Assembly: GCA_025449115.1 (NCBI GenBank)
Contig: JAHLKC010000049.1
Span: 1-64,000, forward strand
Length of the DNA: 64,000 bases
Source: Chytridium lagenaria
Taxonomy: Eukaryota; Chytridiomycota; Chytridiomycetes; Chytridiales; Chytridiaceae
Direction of reading: 5' to 3'
Position numbers and translations under genes: made by a program. Under the pieces are notes generated by a model, which made no database searches, was not told the DNA's origin, and was given only the letters and a program-made list of their open reading frames with translations. Positions 13,179 through 24,803 of the stretch are shown here, in pieces (the stretch's first letter is position 1; each line of letters opens with the position of its first letter).

Positions 13179-14456
13179 ATGAGCGGACAGGGGGCGCGTT
13201 TAAACATCTTCCCGACGAGAATGTGAGCATGGGCCAAAGATCATTATTTGTTGGTGTTTTACGCACTCGTATTGTGGACTAGGGAGTTTGGAATGCGATG
13301 AGATGGGAGAGGATGTTGTTTGTCAGTCGGATCGTATCGATGTTGTTGCTCGATGCTAAACGATATCATATTTTTACCTTCTTCTATTCGCATTAAGGGC
13401 GTTGACGGCCTTGAAGAACAGGCTCAAGGGAGCTCACACCGGGCACTCTCTGCTGAAGCGAAAGAGTGAGGCATTGACCAGACGGTTTAGAGAAATTCTT
13501 AGGAAGATCGATGAGGTTAGAAGCATATTCTTTTTGGTGTCCATCTTCCTCTATTGTACGAAGACAACACTGGTAGAATTTAGCTAAAAATGGATTGGGA
13601 TTTTGTAATAGGCAAAGCGCAAGATGGGAAAGGTCATGCAAGTGGCATCATTCTCGTACGCTGAAGTAAAGTACAGCACAGGAGACATCAGGTGAGTTTC
13701 GGAATTATAATGAAGCGGTTGCCGAATAATGGACTTTTTTCTGACGGTTTATTTTTGTTTATAAGTTTCCAAGTTCGCGAGAGTGTAAAAACTGCGCAAC
13801 TCAAGGTTCGCGCCAGCCAAGAAAACGTATCTGGTGTACAGCTACCTACATTTGAGATGTTTATTGATGGACAAAATGGTGGGTGTTTTTTAAGCGATGA
13901 TAATTACATTGCTAACCTTTTCTTTCCCCCCCTTGCAATCAGCTTTCGAGCTCACCGGTCTTGGCCGTGGTGGTCAGCAAGTTCAAAAATGCAAGGACAC
14001 ATATCAAAAGGCTGTAGAAATTCTTGTTCAGTTGGCATCTCTCCAGGTACGAAAGCATCATCAGACAACGATTGTTTACTGTTTTTAACATTGGTACTTT
14101 CAGACCGCCTTCGTCATTCTCGATGAAGTTATCAAGGTCACCAATCGTAGAGTTAACGCTATTGAGCATGTTATCATTCCCAAGATTGAAAACACCATCC
14201 GTTTCGTCCAGAGTGAGTTGGATGAGCAAGACAGGGAAGAATTCTTCCGTCTCAAGAAAGTTCAGGCCAAGAAGAAGGCAAGGAAGGAGATTGAAGATGC
14301 CGAGCGAGAGGCTGGAGGTATGTTGAGGCAAAGCCTGCTTAGATTTGGGTTGGCTTATCTATATATTCTGCAGGATCTACATTCAACTCTGGTGGTGAGG
14401 AAGGAGGAAGGAACATTATGAGCGAATATGAGGAGGATCCTGATGTGATATTCTGA
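13179..14456 (+). CDS. VMA8: V-type H+-ATPase subunit D
   Basis: Central-stalk rotor subunit D of the vacuolar proton pump, coupling ATP hydrolysis in V1 to proton movement in V0. Seven exons join perfectly: 13179-13222, 13398-13515, 13612-13691, 13766-13878, 13943-14046, 14104-14317 and 14374-14456. They give a 251-residue protein (family about 250-260). The family N-terminus [19 protein letters not shown] is split by intron 1. The two long helices of the coiled coil include [16 protein letters not shown] and [17 protein letters not shown]. No frame break is needed, which makes this gene a useful control for sequence quality. Confidence 0.97.
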
Positions 14457-16021
14457 GTACATTAATTATCCAGAACATCAATGTTCTTTACCGCATCCAC
14501 TCCCATTTAAATCTCTTCCTTGCTTTACTCTCGAATCTTGTTAATTTTTTTCGTTTGCACAATACTTGTCTATTACATAGAATTTGGCCCTATCAATTCG
14601 CATTAGTTTATTTTAATGAGATTGTTCGATACCTCAATTGAGATTTTTATTGTGAGCTCGTCATCAATTTGACATATGGCCACCAGATCACAGTAGCTGG
14701 GAGAGACCGCTTATATTTGAGGCTTTACGCTAATTTGTAACAAACGGAGCTTATCGGAATACCATAGGTGCGTTGAATCGTCTGTTTCATGCAGTCATCA
14801 TTATAAGCGATTGCTTCGATTCGTAGCCGCGCTAGCCTTTCCAATTGTGCTGTGGAATAACCAAATATATTCTGCGCCAATAAAACTTACACGAAATCCG
14901 AATGCGTAACGAAATGCATGAGCAAATATTCCTCTGCAGACATTATACTTTTGACTGATATTCCTTAATATAGGCATGTATACGTTCTGGGCGCCTCTTC
15001 ATGAGATAAATATTACAGGACGGGAGAGTTGACATAATTTTTGAACAGTGAGATACATACAGAAAATTGAAAATGCAGTTGTGATGCCGTGTCGCGGATT
15101 TGGTCATTCATACATAATGCCTCCAATGCCAACCCCAGCAGAAACTTTTTATATTATAGATAAATAATATTTTAAGAACGTATCCCTTTTCATAGAAACA
15201 TCAAGATATTCCACATCAATCACGGAAGCAAAAATAGAAGGTAAGTAATAAGCCCGTTTGACCTTAGACGATGAGCTAAAATTCAATCTCGGTTCAGAGA
15301 TAAAAAACTCCGAGATTAGTGTGAAATAAGGGGTCTTAGCAGTTCTTCAAATAACGACCTTTGACGTCAACCCAGGAGCCTTCATCATCTGTATTAATTT
15401 AAACGATATTAGAGAATCCCGATTCTTTGTTGGTGGGCGGAGATACTTTCAAAATCTACAAGACGGTGCCTGCAACTGAAAGGGTGGAGATAGATTCCAT
15501 TATCAATGTGCAGGGTTGTTACTACGTTCGCCTGAGACTCCATGGTGTTGGGTTTTTTTTTCTGTATATTTATTATTAAAAGCGGAAGGAAAACCTTTTA
15601 ACGCTGGGAAAAGCACTAAAGCTTAGAACTAAAAGCTTCATCTTGGGCAAATGCTTCATGCGATAGTGGGCGGGATTGCAAAGTGTCGAAAGCCACGTTG
15701 AAAGCGAGAGCATTGAAATCCGTAGAGAAGTGTAACTCGCGTGAAGCCCGAATGGATATTTCATTATCATCTAGAAGCAAGGATTCGTCCACAAGAGCCA
15801 ACTCTCTTGTAATAGATAAAAAAAAACTGGCATGCCGACTTCCCGCACTCTTGAGTTACTGCACAGATGAGTCTAGAATCTGCAAAGACAAAAAGGTATT
15901 TTGGTGCTAGTACTTAGGTAGTAAAGATGAGTAGTTGACCCCACCGTGACCTTTCACACCAAGTCCTACATATAAAGCCCGATAAGTTTGTAAAAAGTCC
16001 GAATCACAAATCTCAAATAAA
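14457..16021. other. Intergenic region with possible small minus-strand exons
   Basis: About 1.5 kb without a confident gene. On the minus strand a candidate exon at 15388-15336 follows an acceptor AG and reads DDEGSWVDVKGRYLKNC then stop. A candidate upstream exon starts MESQANVVTTLHIDNG near 15542. A further minus ORF lies at 15616-15801. They could be pieces of one small gene, but I could not join them or recognise the product. Confidence 0.3.
15971..15977 (+). promoter_or_regulatory. TATA box of the ankyrin-like gene
   Basis: TATAAAG lies 51 bp upstream of the ATG at 16022, supporting that start and a short leader. Confidence 0.5.
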
Positions 16022-18448
16022 ATGTTGTTGCCGAGAGACATCCTTCAACACATCGCTATATATCTCCCACCTCCAGAGGTTTACAGTCTCCGTCTACTTT
16101 GCAAGAAAACCTACACCTACCATATTCACCATAGCTCTTTCGAATTTGTGCTCAAGAATGTTGCCAACTTCGTCGGGAGTTGTGAACGAGAATCCTGGCT
16201 TAGTGCTCCGAAATGGTCTTGGGAGGGCCTTGGAGCGATGTACATCATCGCGTTTTTGTCATTCAAGAGGATTGGATGGATGCTGTTGTTAAAGCCTTCT
16301 GCAGAAAAATCTACACACATTCGTGCATATAATTCTCCCTTCAAGGGCATGAACATCCCATGCCTTCGGCATCGAGATATGTTGTTAAACTCGTTGCATT
16401 GGGTACTTCAAACTGATCTTCTTCGACAAGGTATCTTCTCCAAGTGCATCCCAATGCATATTATCGCCTTTGTTACGGTCTTGGACTCTGTTTGGGTGCT
16501 GAGCCGTCTTCTGAATTTCCTCGAGCCCATTATGGAGGCAAATGACCAAAAGTATGCAATTAATAGTTGCTTTCTAGCTGCACTGAGAGCAGGAAAAAGT
16601 TCAAGCACTCTTCAGTTTCTTTTCGACCGCATAGAGGCGTTAAAACAAAGCCGAAGTGACTTGATCAGTCTCACTTTCCGAGGAATGAACTTAGTTCACA
16701 GCGCTGATGGCGTTCGTCTGTTATTCCATTTCAATCATAATTACCCTCTTTACTGGAGAGCCCCTTTTATAACAGCTTGCAAAGAGGGAAGGCTTGAGGT
16801 TGTGGCTGAATTACTCCAACACCCCGACGTTGTCGAAGATGTTGCCGGCGCAGAAGATTTTAAGAAGTTGATCGACATGTGTAGTGGAGGATACCCAGAT
16901 CTCGCCAACATGCTTCTAGTTCCAAGACCCGTCAAAACAAATTTCATTTCAACATGTTACCGAAAAGCTATGCTGTTGGGCAATGTTGAAATGCTGCGAT
17001 ACTTGGTCAGATTACAAGGTTTACGTGTCAGTTTTCGCTTGCATCCTGCCGACTTTATCACTGCATGCCAACTCGGACGTACGGCTATCGTTGAAGAAGC
17101 TCTTAAAAATGATCAAAGGTTTAACCCATCCACCCGAAATCAGCTTGCCATTCGAACTGTGTGCCGACATGGGTTTGCGGATCTTGTGAAGTTACTTCTT
17201 TCTTACGCGTCTGTTGATCCGTCGGTGGAAAATTATGAATGTCTCAAATACGCTTTGCAAGAGTCGCGCAAGGACATCATTGAACTGCTTCTTGTGCATC
17301 CTTCCGTCGATCTCAAAGAATTTCATGAGGTAGTCGATTCCGAGCTCTTTAACTCATGGATTGGTAAGGCTATTGCTGGGGGGATGGAGGATTTGGTCAA
17401 CTGGTTCTTCCAGTCTACAAAGTTCCGTTACACTTTTCACTTGAAACATAAAGATTTTGTCAAAGCATGTGTACGTGGCTCCACATCCATCATTCACAAC
17501 GCTCTTTGCAAGGACCCCGAATTTCTTAACCCGATAAATATTCAATGTGCCATCAAGATTGCTTGCGCGAAAGGCCATGTGACTCTCACCGAGTATCTTC
17601 TCTCTCTTCCTGGTGCCTTTGTTGACTCAACGTGCTTCCGAGGCGCTGTTGAAAATGGTCACTCTCGCATTGTTTCGATATTACTCCACCATCCTCACCT
17701 TGAGATACTTGATATTGAGCTCTCTATCAATCACAGCATTGATCTTGCATACCTTCGCAAGCGACTCCCTTTAAATGCCTTTGAGCCCGAGTTTAGTAGT
17801 TTCGTCCACAGGGCGATGGAATTGGGATGTGTTGGTATTGTTCGGTGTCTCCTTCAATTAAATGGCACGTTTGGGAATTTCCCGCTGGACTCTCTCGCGT
17901 TTTATCAAGCATGCGAGCTTGGGCGTGCTGATATCGTTTCAGCTGTGCTTAACGCGGATAAATCATTTGATCCATCCATTTTTGAAAACCGTGCAATTCG
18001 ACGAGCCTGTATAGCTGGTCATGTCGAGCTTGCCAGGGTTCTACTCAACCACCCGAAAATGGAACCAAAGCTTTTTGTGCAGGCATGTCTTCTTGATGCT
18101 TGTTCAAAGGGGCACGTTGAGATGGTGGCTATGTTGTTAAGGCATCCTGACGTGGATGTGAGAGATGAGGAGGTCTACCTGACGATAAAGCAAAGAGGGA
18201 GTGTTGCATTGCTGCAAGTTTTTCAAAATCGTTCAAGTGGGCATGTGTCGATGAAGTTGTTGAAGAAGTTTCGTCAGATTGTTATCGGATTAGGGTTTTA
18301 CGTGTGGAAGGCGGTTATCACTTTGGTTTTGGTGAGAATTTTGCGTCTTCCTTTGCGAAGTCGTTGCAATTGCTTGACAAAAGTGCGATTTGAAGGGTTG
18401 AATATTTTTATGTACCTTCTTTTAAATGTGCTTGCAAGATTTTTTTGA
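16022..18448 (+). CDS. F-box/ankyrin-type repeat protein, 808 residues
   Basis: Intronless gene. The N-terminus (residues 1-35: LPRDILQHIAIYLPPPEVYS, LRLLCKKTY) resembles an F-box, which would recruit SKP1 and a cullin ubiquitin ligase. The rest is a degenerate ankyrin-like solenoid with recurring units such as ACKEGRLEVVAELLQHPDV, AIRTVCRHGFADLVKLLLS, ACAKGHVTLTEYLLSLPGA and ACIAGHVELARVLLNHPKM. The repeats differ from canonical ankyrin (no clear TPLH), as in the large ankyrin-like families of chytrids. A hydrophobic C-terminal stretch from about residue 760 could be a membrane segment. The substrate is unknown. There is no frame break over 2.4 kb. Confidence 0.85.
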   Translation: MLLPRDILQHIAIYLPPPEVYSLRLLCKKTYTYHIHHSSFEFVLKNVANFVGSCERESWLSAPKWSWEGLGAMYIIAFLSFKRIGWMLLLKPSAEKSTHIRAYNSPFKGMNIPCLRHRDMLLNSLHWVLQTDLLRQGIFSKCIPMHIIAFVTVLDSVWVLSRLLNFLEPIMEANDQKYAINSCFLAALRAGKSSSTLQFLFDRIEALKQSRSDLISLTFRGMNLVHSADGVRLLFHFNHNYPLYWRAPFITACKEGRLEVVAELLQHPDVVEDVAGAEDFKKLIDMCSGGYPDLANMLLVPRPVKTNFISTCYRKAMLLGNVEMLRYLVRLQGLRVSFRLHPADFITACQLGRTAIVEEALKNDQRFNPSTRNQLAIRTVCRHGFADLVKLLLSYASVDPSVENYECLKYALQESRKDIIELLLVHPSVDLKEFHEVVDSELFNSWIGKAIAGGMEDLVNWFFQSTKFRYTFHLKHKDFVKACVRGSTSIIHNALCKDPEFLNPINIQCAIKIACAKGHVTLTEYLLSLPGAFVDSTCFRGAVENGHSRIVSILLHHPHLEILDIELSINHSIDLAYLRKRLPLNAFEPEFSSFVHRAMELGCVGIVRCLLQLNGTFGNFPLDSLAFYQACELGRADIVSAVLNADKSFDPSIFENRAIRRACIAGHVELARVLLNHPKMEPKLFVQACLLDACSKGHVEMVAMLLRHPDVDVRDEEVYLTIKQRGSVALLQVFQNRSSGHVSMKLLKKFRQIVIGLGFYVWKAVITLVLVRILRLPLRSRCNCLTKVRFEGLNIFMYLLLNVLARFF

Positions 18449-19013
18449 TGTTTTTTTTTTTATGTTAAAGGGAAAAGCTTTCGCGTTGCTTTTTCTTCAA
18501 CAATATATCAATAAGTTGAGAGAGCTTTGCAGATTTCTTTCTGAAGTCATACAAGTCTTTGGCGTGAAAAAGTAGTAATAAATTAGAGGGCCCCTTTTTC
18601 TTGGATTTCTCCTGACGACGTACTCCAAAAGTCAGCTTTTCATGACGCCAAATTTCAAGGGCGTGCACTTGCATTGAATGAGTATATACCAACGCAGCAA
18701 CACAACACTTTCTTTAACTCTATCCTTAGGCTACATAAGCCGACTTCGCGGATCACGCGCGTGTCGTGTTCGTATTTACTGGATTAGCCCTATCTACTGG
18801 AAGATCAAAAATACCTGTCACCATCACGTCGGCCTCTTACTGGATAATTTAGAATGTAACAAAGTCACGTTGTTGATTTAAAAAAACGAGCTTAGTTTCG
18901 TAAAACCAAACCATTTCCCCCCCGTTTATTCCCATCGAAACCCAGTCACGTAAACAAATAGACCATGAAGGATCTCAAGTTGCAAACACACACATCCTGG
19001 CTAGAATAGGTGC
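18449..19013. other. Convergent intergenic region
   Basis: Lies between the ankyrin-like gene (plus) and RPL23 (minus). AT-rich, with short ORFs on both strands; nothing recognised. Confidence 0.55.
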
Positions 19014-19628
19014 TTAAACGACTAGAATGAAAAATGACGCGTCAGCTAAAAAGATCCCAAACATAACACAATCATTATTACCAGTGCCAGAGGAAGACGC
19101 GATCTTGGGCCAGAGGTCAGCGCACTCCTTGGCGACGGGGCCGGTGATGGCGGAACCCTTCATCTCACCCTTAGGGTTGACAATGACACCAGCGTTGTCT
19201 AATAAGTGACGTGAATTAATAACATGGCTAGCAACGCACAAAAGCATAGAAACATACCCTCGAAGTAGAGGAAAACACCGTCCTGTCTCCTCCACTGCTT
19301 GCGCTGCCTGACGACAATAGCGGGCATGACTAGAAATCGACACAAAGGTCGCGTTAACGTTAAGGAGCGGAATGAGGCAATATTCTTTAAAAAACGACAG
19401 CTTCATAGCGTTTTTCACTCACCCTTCTTGCGGAGATCCGGCTTTCCCTTCTTGACGGTGGCGAGGACCATGTCACCGCAAGCGGCGGCAGGGAGACGGT
19501 TGAGACGAGCACCAAAGCCCTTGACGGAAATGACGTAGAGGTTCTTGGCACCCGAGTTGTCAGCGCAGTTCATGACTGCACCGACGGGGAGACCAAGGGT
19601 CATGCGGAACTTGCTACCTCCGGCGGCA
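19014..19628 (-). CDS. RPL23: 60S ribosomal protein uL14 (RPL23), first exon unresolved
   Basis: Large-subunit ribosomal protein at the subunit interface (bacterial L14 homologue). The exon starting at 19628 after an acceptor AG reads [18 protein letters not shown], then [19 protein letters not shown] and [21 protein letters not shown]. Further exons give [20 protein letters not shown] and [20 protein letters not shown], each joined by clean GT-AG introns. The C-terminus reads IASSSGTG and then runs about 20 extra residues to a stop at 19014. uL14 normally ends at about this point, and one missing base would bring in the TAA at 19080-19078. The first coding exon is short. One candidate is MSKPG at 20321-20308, which joins in phase but implies a 679-nt intron. 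Confidence 0.88.
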
Positions 19629-19795
19629 CTGTGACACAAAGAGAGGGGTCAGTCACGGCCGTCATGAAGTCCGTCCTCCATCCAATCCAATCCATCACAT
19701 CACATCCAGCAATTATATACATTTGATGACCATCCCTTTGTCCTAGTTGTAAGCTGGTATTCCAGAGACGCCATGATGAGGATGGATACGTGAGA

Positions 19796-20321
19796 TCATG
19801 AACGATATTGGGTCTTGTCTGTCTGAGTAAACGACATGACCAACAACGTCATTCCAGGATCACCAGCACCGGCCTCAACCACAATCTCGGTTCCGTCTAT
19901 ACGAGCCCTCCCCGTAAAGAATAATGATGTCCTTTCCAACTTTGATCATCTTAAAGCGAATTTGGCGCATTATTCGACGAGCACCACGCTCTTTCTCATA
20001 TATAATCTGGCCAAGAAGCAAGCGAGGCCGTGCGACCGGCAGAGGCGAATAGAATGTCGATAGATCTATCTGCAGAGCGTTGTCGGAACAAGGGTCATGC
20101 TAAGCGATAGCAACTTGAAGGCTAGACCAGCGAATCTTGAGACGGTCCTTATCCAACACAGGATACAGAAAGACTACCTCCCATTCCTCCTTTAACTGCC
20201 CATTTCAAACTCCTCCTTGTCTCATTTCATACATCCTTTCCTATAGCAAGCCGTTGCTACATGACTGCACTCGACGTACAGCTCGTGCTCACTTCTCCCC
20301 AACTCACCCTGGCTTCGACAT
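19796..20321 (-). CDS. Possible small gene of unknown function upstream of RPL23
   Basis: On the minus strand, coding-like sequence follows an acceptor-like GGGCAG near 20203. It reads LKEEWEVVFLYPVLDKDRL and then LLGQIIYEKERGARRIMRQ. A frame change near 19915 leads to ARIDGTEIVVEAGAGDPGM and a stop at 19796. One in-frame stop (near 20100) and one frame shift interrupt it. The exon beginning MSKP at 20321 could be its start instead of RPL23's. I recognise no domain. It may be a small gene with sequence errors, a decayed gene, or chance. Confidence 0.3.
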
Positions 20322-20682
20322 CCTGATTGATTATGGGCAAAAGAGAAAGAACTCAAAATGGGAGTACAAGGACTTCAAAGCAACGTCCCAGGTCACGTGA
20401 CTTTTATCATTTCTCCTCGCTGCACTCTTAGCGCGCACTTATCCTTTCTTCTACGTCCGTCTTCCAGCTATCCATTCGTACATATCTCTGTACGCACTTC
20501 AAGAATGATTTTTTGAAAGATAATCGTTATTCGTTGTTTTGATGGCTCTCTAAGTAAAAGGTAGTCGGTGTAGGTAAATGGCGTGAATTGTCCGCCCATC
20601 CTCAAAAAGCGAGGGGGTTTTTTCGGGAACATTTTTTTCTCTTCATTCTCCAAACACACAAGAAAAACGAAAAGCATTCGAA

Positions 20683-21778
20683 ATGAGGGAGAGCGACCTT
20701 GTCTCGGAGGCATGTAAGTAGTTAAGAGCATCCCATCGCACTCTGGCTCAGTTGCCTCTAGATGTCATATCCAGTTGAGGCAAACATGAAACTAAACCGT
20801 TTTTTTCAGCTCAGACCTTCAAGTCTCACACAGCAGTGTGCATGGAGGCGCTCCTCAAGAGGATGAGGGCATACAGAAGAAGTTGGTGAGTAATTTTAGG
20901 AATGTTGAATTTGAAGCTCGAGCTTAACTCTGTATATCTTCGTAATCTGTGCAGACTAAATCGAGAGGTCAGAATCCATGAACAAATCGGACCTCAACAA
21001 GGATCAGTTAGAGTCGTTACAACGCAAGCCCGAGATTATTGCTGTTGTCAAGGAGCTTGAGGATCTTTTGAAGCAACTCGCCACAGCGGAGCAAGATGTT
21101 TGTGAACTTTCTCTTTTAAACCGAAGTGCTTAATCTTGCCTTCACGTTTTAGGAATTCAAGCTTGTTGCCGATAAGGAGAAGGAGCGTCAGCAGGCTGAG
21201 GACGAAAAACTTGCCCAATCACAGGAGAACATGAAGGTTAGCTTCAATTAGTATTGAACAAAACGTAAATTAATTATTTCATGTAATAGATGCAATCCAG
21301 CAATACCCTTCGTGAATCTTTGCGCCTTTTGTACGCTCTCAACACCTGCCTCCCGAAAATATCCACCATCAGCATTCAATTGACCGAAAACCAATTCGCC
21401 GCTCTCACCCATCTCAGCCATGCGCTGAATGGTTCCCTGGACGGTCAAAGAACGTTAGTGGCATAATTTTAAAACTTTGTGCTTGCTGACTTTTTGTCAA
21501 GACCCGAAGAGGCAGTGGCTTACAGCGAGGAGGTTCTGAATAGGTATATCGACAAGTCTGACGCAGTCTTTTACCAAGATGTTACCTACCTTGAGTTAAA
21601 CTCCCTTGTCGCTTCGCTTCTGTCACCACCCAAAGCACCCAAGTTCGGAATGCTTGGAAATGGTAGCGATTTTGTTAGCCACTACGAGGAACCCAGCGTC
21701 AAGAACGTTGCCTCTGTGGCTCGCCCCACTATACCCCTCAATATGATAAACTTTATCAATCCAAGTGAAGTTTTGTGA
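20683..21778 (+). CDS. Caprin-like N-terminal-domain protein
   Basis: Exons with clear splice sites: 20683-20713, 20810-~20883, ~20981-21097, 21153-21236, 21290-21453 and 21502-21778. The core reads MNKSDLNKDQLESLQRKPEI, a charged helical stretch EFKLVADKEKERQQAEDEKL, then LTENQFAALTHLSHALNG and EEVLNRYIDKSDAVFYQDVT. Layout and key positions match the coiled-coil/dimerisation domain of animal caprins (the NKGERLNQDQLDAV motif followed by a helical dimerisation module). Caprins are cytosolic RNA-granule proteins that bind G3BP. The match is by eye and fungal caprins are little known, so function is inferred. The join near 20883-20981 is uncertain (either a second acceptor or a missing base). 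The short Pro-rich tail ends at TGA 21778. Confidence 0.55.
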
Positions 21779-22318
21779 GGTATGTTCCGCTCTATGATCT
21801 CTTTCTCGTTCCGCTCTTAAGACGATGATGGTTTACGATTAGTCTTTCAGCTCATCGCTGATAAATGCATTATGCTGAGTCTTACATCTTCCCCATGCCA
21901 CTTTTTCAATAGCTCTCTGCACTGGTGTGTTAACCTTTAAATTTAGATTTGTAATTTTAGGGAGCGTCTGCATGAGGAATAATGAGGATTATAAGAGCCT
22001 TTGCCATATATGTGAATAAAGAATAGTAGCTGTGACATAATATCTTTCTGTGATTCTCTTCATCACCACGCTGTTATCACACTATGGCAGCTCTCAGTTT
22101 CAATGGTCAGATGCAGAAGAATATATAGCCAAAAAGAAGAAAAACGGTTAGAGTGTCGCTGAAGCTTGAACTAAGTCATAATCCTATTGAGATCGACGGA
22201 TTGATGGCTGGATGAGTTTGATGGCGAACCGCAAGGCAACGGAAAGGTTTGGTGGCAGGCAAAAAGAATGAAAACGTTTGCATTTTTTCTGTTCTGTGAA
22301 ATTTTCAATCGGTCTTCA
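21779..22318. other. Intergenic region, promoter of NDUFS1
   Basis: Lies between two plus-strand genes. No gene seen; a short leader probably precedes the ATG at 22319. Confidence 0.5.
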
Positions 22319-24742
22319 ATGCTCAACCTCGCAAGGGCCTCTTGCCTGCTGCAACGAAGGGCATTGCCATCGGCGGGTGAGTCGACTGCTCCTTCGTTTA
22401 GTTTAATACATCTGGCATTCTTGCAACTGTACTAGGAGATACCGTGTACTCTCCAATGCTGCTAAGGCTGTTTTGTTGAGATGGCTAACACCCTCCTTTT
22501 CCTCCCTGTTGCAATCCAAAAAAATAGTCAATGTCCGGTGCCTTGCCAGGCCCTTCAGCGCGTCGCCTAGAAGGCTTGCCGAAGTCGAAGTCTTTATTGA
22601 TGGAAACCCTATCAAGATCGAGCAAGGATCTGCTATCATTCAGGCCTGTGAACAGGCTGGTGTCGATATTCCCAGGTTCTGTTACCATGAGAGGCTCGCC
22701 ATTGCCGGTAACTGCCGTATGTGCCTTGTCGAGCTTGAGAGATCCCCCAAGCCTGTTGCCTCTTGCGCCATGCCTGTCATGCCTGGCATGAAGATCAAGA
22801 CCAACACCCCTCTTGTGAAGAAGGCTCGCGAGGGAGTGATGGAGTTTTTGCTGGCCAACCACCCACTTGATTGCCCCATTTGTGATCAGGGTGGTGAATG
22901 TGACCTTCAGGATCAGTCTGTGAGGTATGGGTCGGACCGCAGCAGGTTTGACGAGCCTGTTGGCAAGAGGGCTGTGGAGGATAAGGATTTTGGTCCTTTG
23001 ATTAAGACTACTATGACTCGTTGCATTCACTGCACTCGTTGTGTTCGTTTCTCCAATGAGGTTGCGGGAGCGGTTGAGTTGGGAACTTCCGGACGTGGAA
23101 ACGATATGCAGATCGGTACTTACATCGAGAAGACTGTGGACTCGGAGATGTCTGGAAATGTTATTGACCTTTGCCCCGTCGGTGCTTTGACCTCAAAGCC
23201 CTACGCCTTTACCTCTAGACCGTGGGAGTTGAAGAGGACGGAGTCTATTGATGTGCTTGACGCCATTGGATCCAACATCCGCGTTGACACCCGTGGTTTG
23301 GAGGTGATGCGTATTGTTCCTCGTTTGAACGATGACATCAATGCAGAGTGGATCTCTGACAAAACCCGGTTTGCTTACGACGGTCTTAAGCGTCAGAGGC
23401 TTACCACTCCCCTCATCCGTCAGGGAGATACTTTTGTTCCCGCTTCTTGGCCCGAGGCATTGAATGTTATTGCCGACAACCTTAAGGGTATTAAGGGAAG
23501 CGAGATTTCTGCTGTCGCTGGAAGTCTTGCCGATGCCGAGAGTCTTGTAGTGCTGAAGGACCTAATGACCCGTCTGGGTTCCAACAACCTTCGCTTGGAT
23601 GGTCGCAACTTGGACAAGAGCTCTGTAGGTGTCAACGACTTTAGATCCCAATACACCACGAACGTCACTTTGAACGGTATCGAAGAGGCAGACGTTATTC
23701 TTCTTGTTGGAACCAACCCCAGGCACGAGGCGGCTATTCTCAACACCAGGATCAGGAAGGCGTACCTTAACTCGGGCCTTGAGATCGGTTTGATCGGAGC
23801 CCCATCAAAGTTGAACTACGAGTACGAGCATATTGGCTCTGAGGCAACCTCTATTGAGAGTATCGCCAATGGAAGCCATCCCTTCGCAAAAAAGCTTCAG
23901 GGAGCCAAGCGCCCCTTGATTCTTGTTGGAAGCTCTGTCTATGAGAGGGAAGATTCTAAGGCTGTTCTTTCTGCCGCCGCCAAGATTTCTCAGAACTTGC
24001 GGAAGTCTTCCGAGGCTGGTTGGAACTCCTTCAATTTCTTGCACAGAGTTAGTTTCCTTTTTTTTTTTTTCGTTGTCTCTATTTTGCTTCTTTCATTTAC
24101 AAAATCTCTAACAAAATCACATAGGCCGCTAGCTGGACTGCAGCTTTGGACATCGGTTTTACTCCCACCCCCACTTCCTTCTCCACTAAATCGAAATTCG
24201 TTTACCTTCTTAACGCGGACGACATCACCAGTGCTGAGCTCCCCAAAGACGCATTTGTTGTTTACCAGGGCCACCACGGTGACAACGGAGCCTACTTTGC
24301 TGATGTCATCCTTCCCGGATCAGCTTACACTGAAAAGTCGGCGACCTACGTTAACACTGAAGGCCGCACCCAGGTCACCAGAGCCGCTGTCGCCGCTCCA
24401 GGCGCCGCCAGGGAGGACTGGAAGATTCTCCGTGCCCTAGCTGAGGTCACTGGTGTTTCTCTCCCCTACGATGAGCTCACTGAACTTCGTTTCCGCCTTG
24501 GTGAGATCTCTCCCAGTCTTGTGTCCTACGACGGCATTGAGCAGAGCACCTTTGGAGAGCTTGCTGTGGACAGTTTGGTGGCCCCTAACCTTAAGGTGGA
24601 CACCGCACCTTTCAATGTTCCCATCAAGGACTTTTACATGACCGATCCTATCTCCCGTGCCTCCTCTACCATGGCTAAGTGCTCTCAGGCCTTCACCCAC
24701 GGGCAAAAGGTTACTGACAGCCATGCCCGCATTGCTTGTTGA
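22319..24742 (+). CDS. NDUFS1: NADH:ubiquinone oxidoreductase 75-kDa subunit (complex I)
   Basis: Largest subunit of the N-module of mitochondrial complex I, carrying iron-sulfur clusters N1b, N4 and N5. After a presequence ending [10 protein letters not shown], the ferredoxin-like domain shows [19 protein letters not shown]. The next binding motifs are [20 protein letters not shown] and [11 protein letters not shown] molybdopterin-oxidoreductase-like domain follows. One intron (24048-24124) joins FLHR to [12 protein letters not shown]. The open frame runs from 22473 without ATG. A likely first exon at 22319 ([19 protein letters not shown], mitochondrial-targeting character) precedes a GTGAGT donor at 22377, but its phase is off by one base, so the join is uncertain. 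MDM12 starts only 61 bp downstream. Confidence 0.93.
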
Positions 24743-24803
24743 GAACTCCGTTTATTCTTTTTATATAACTGCCAGAAATAAAACTTTGAAAAAAAGCCAC
24801 AAA

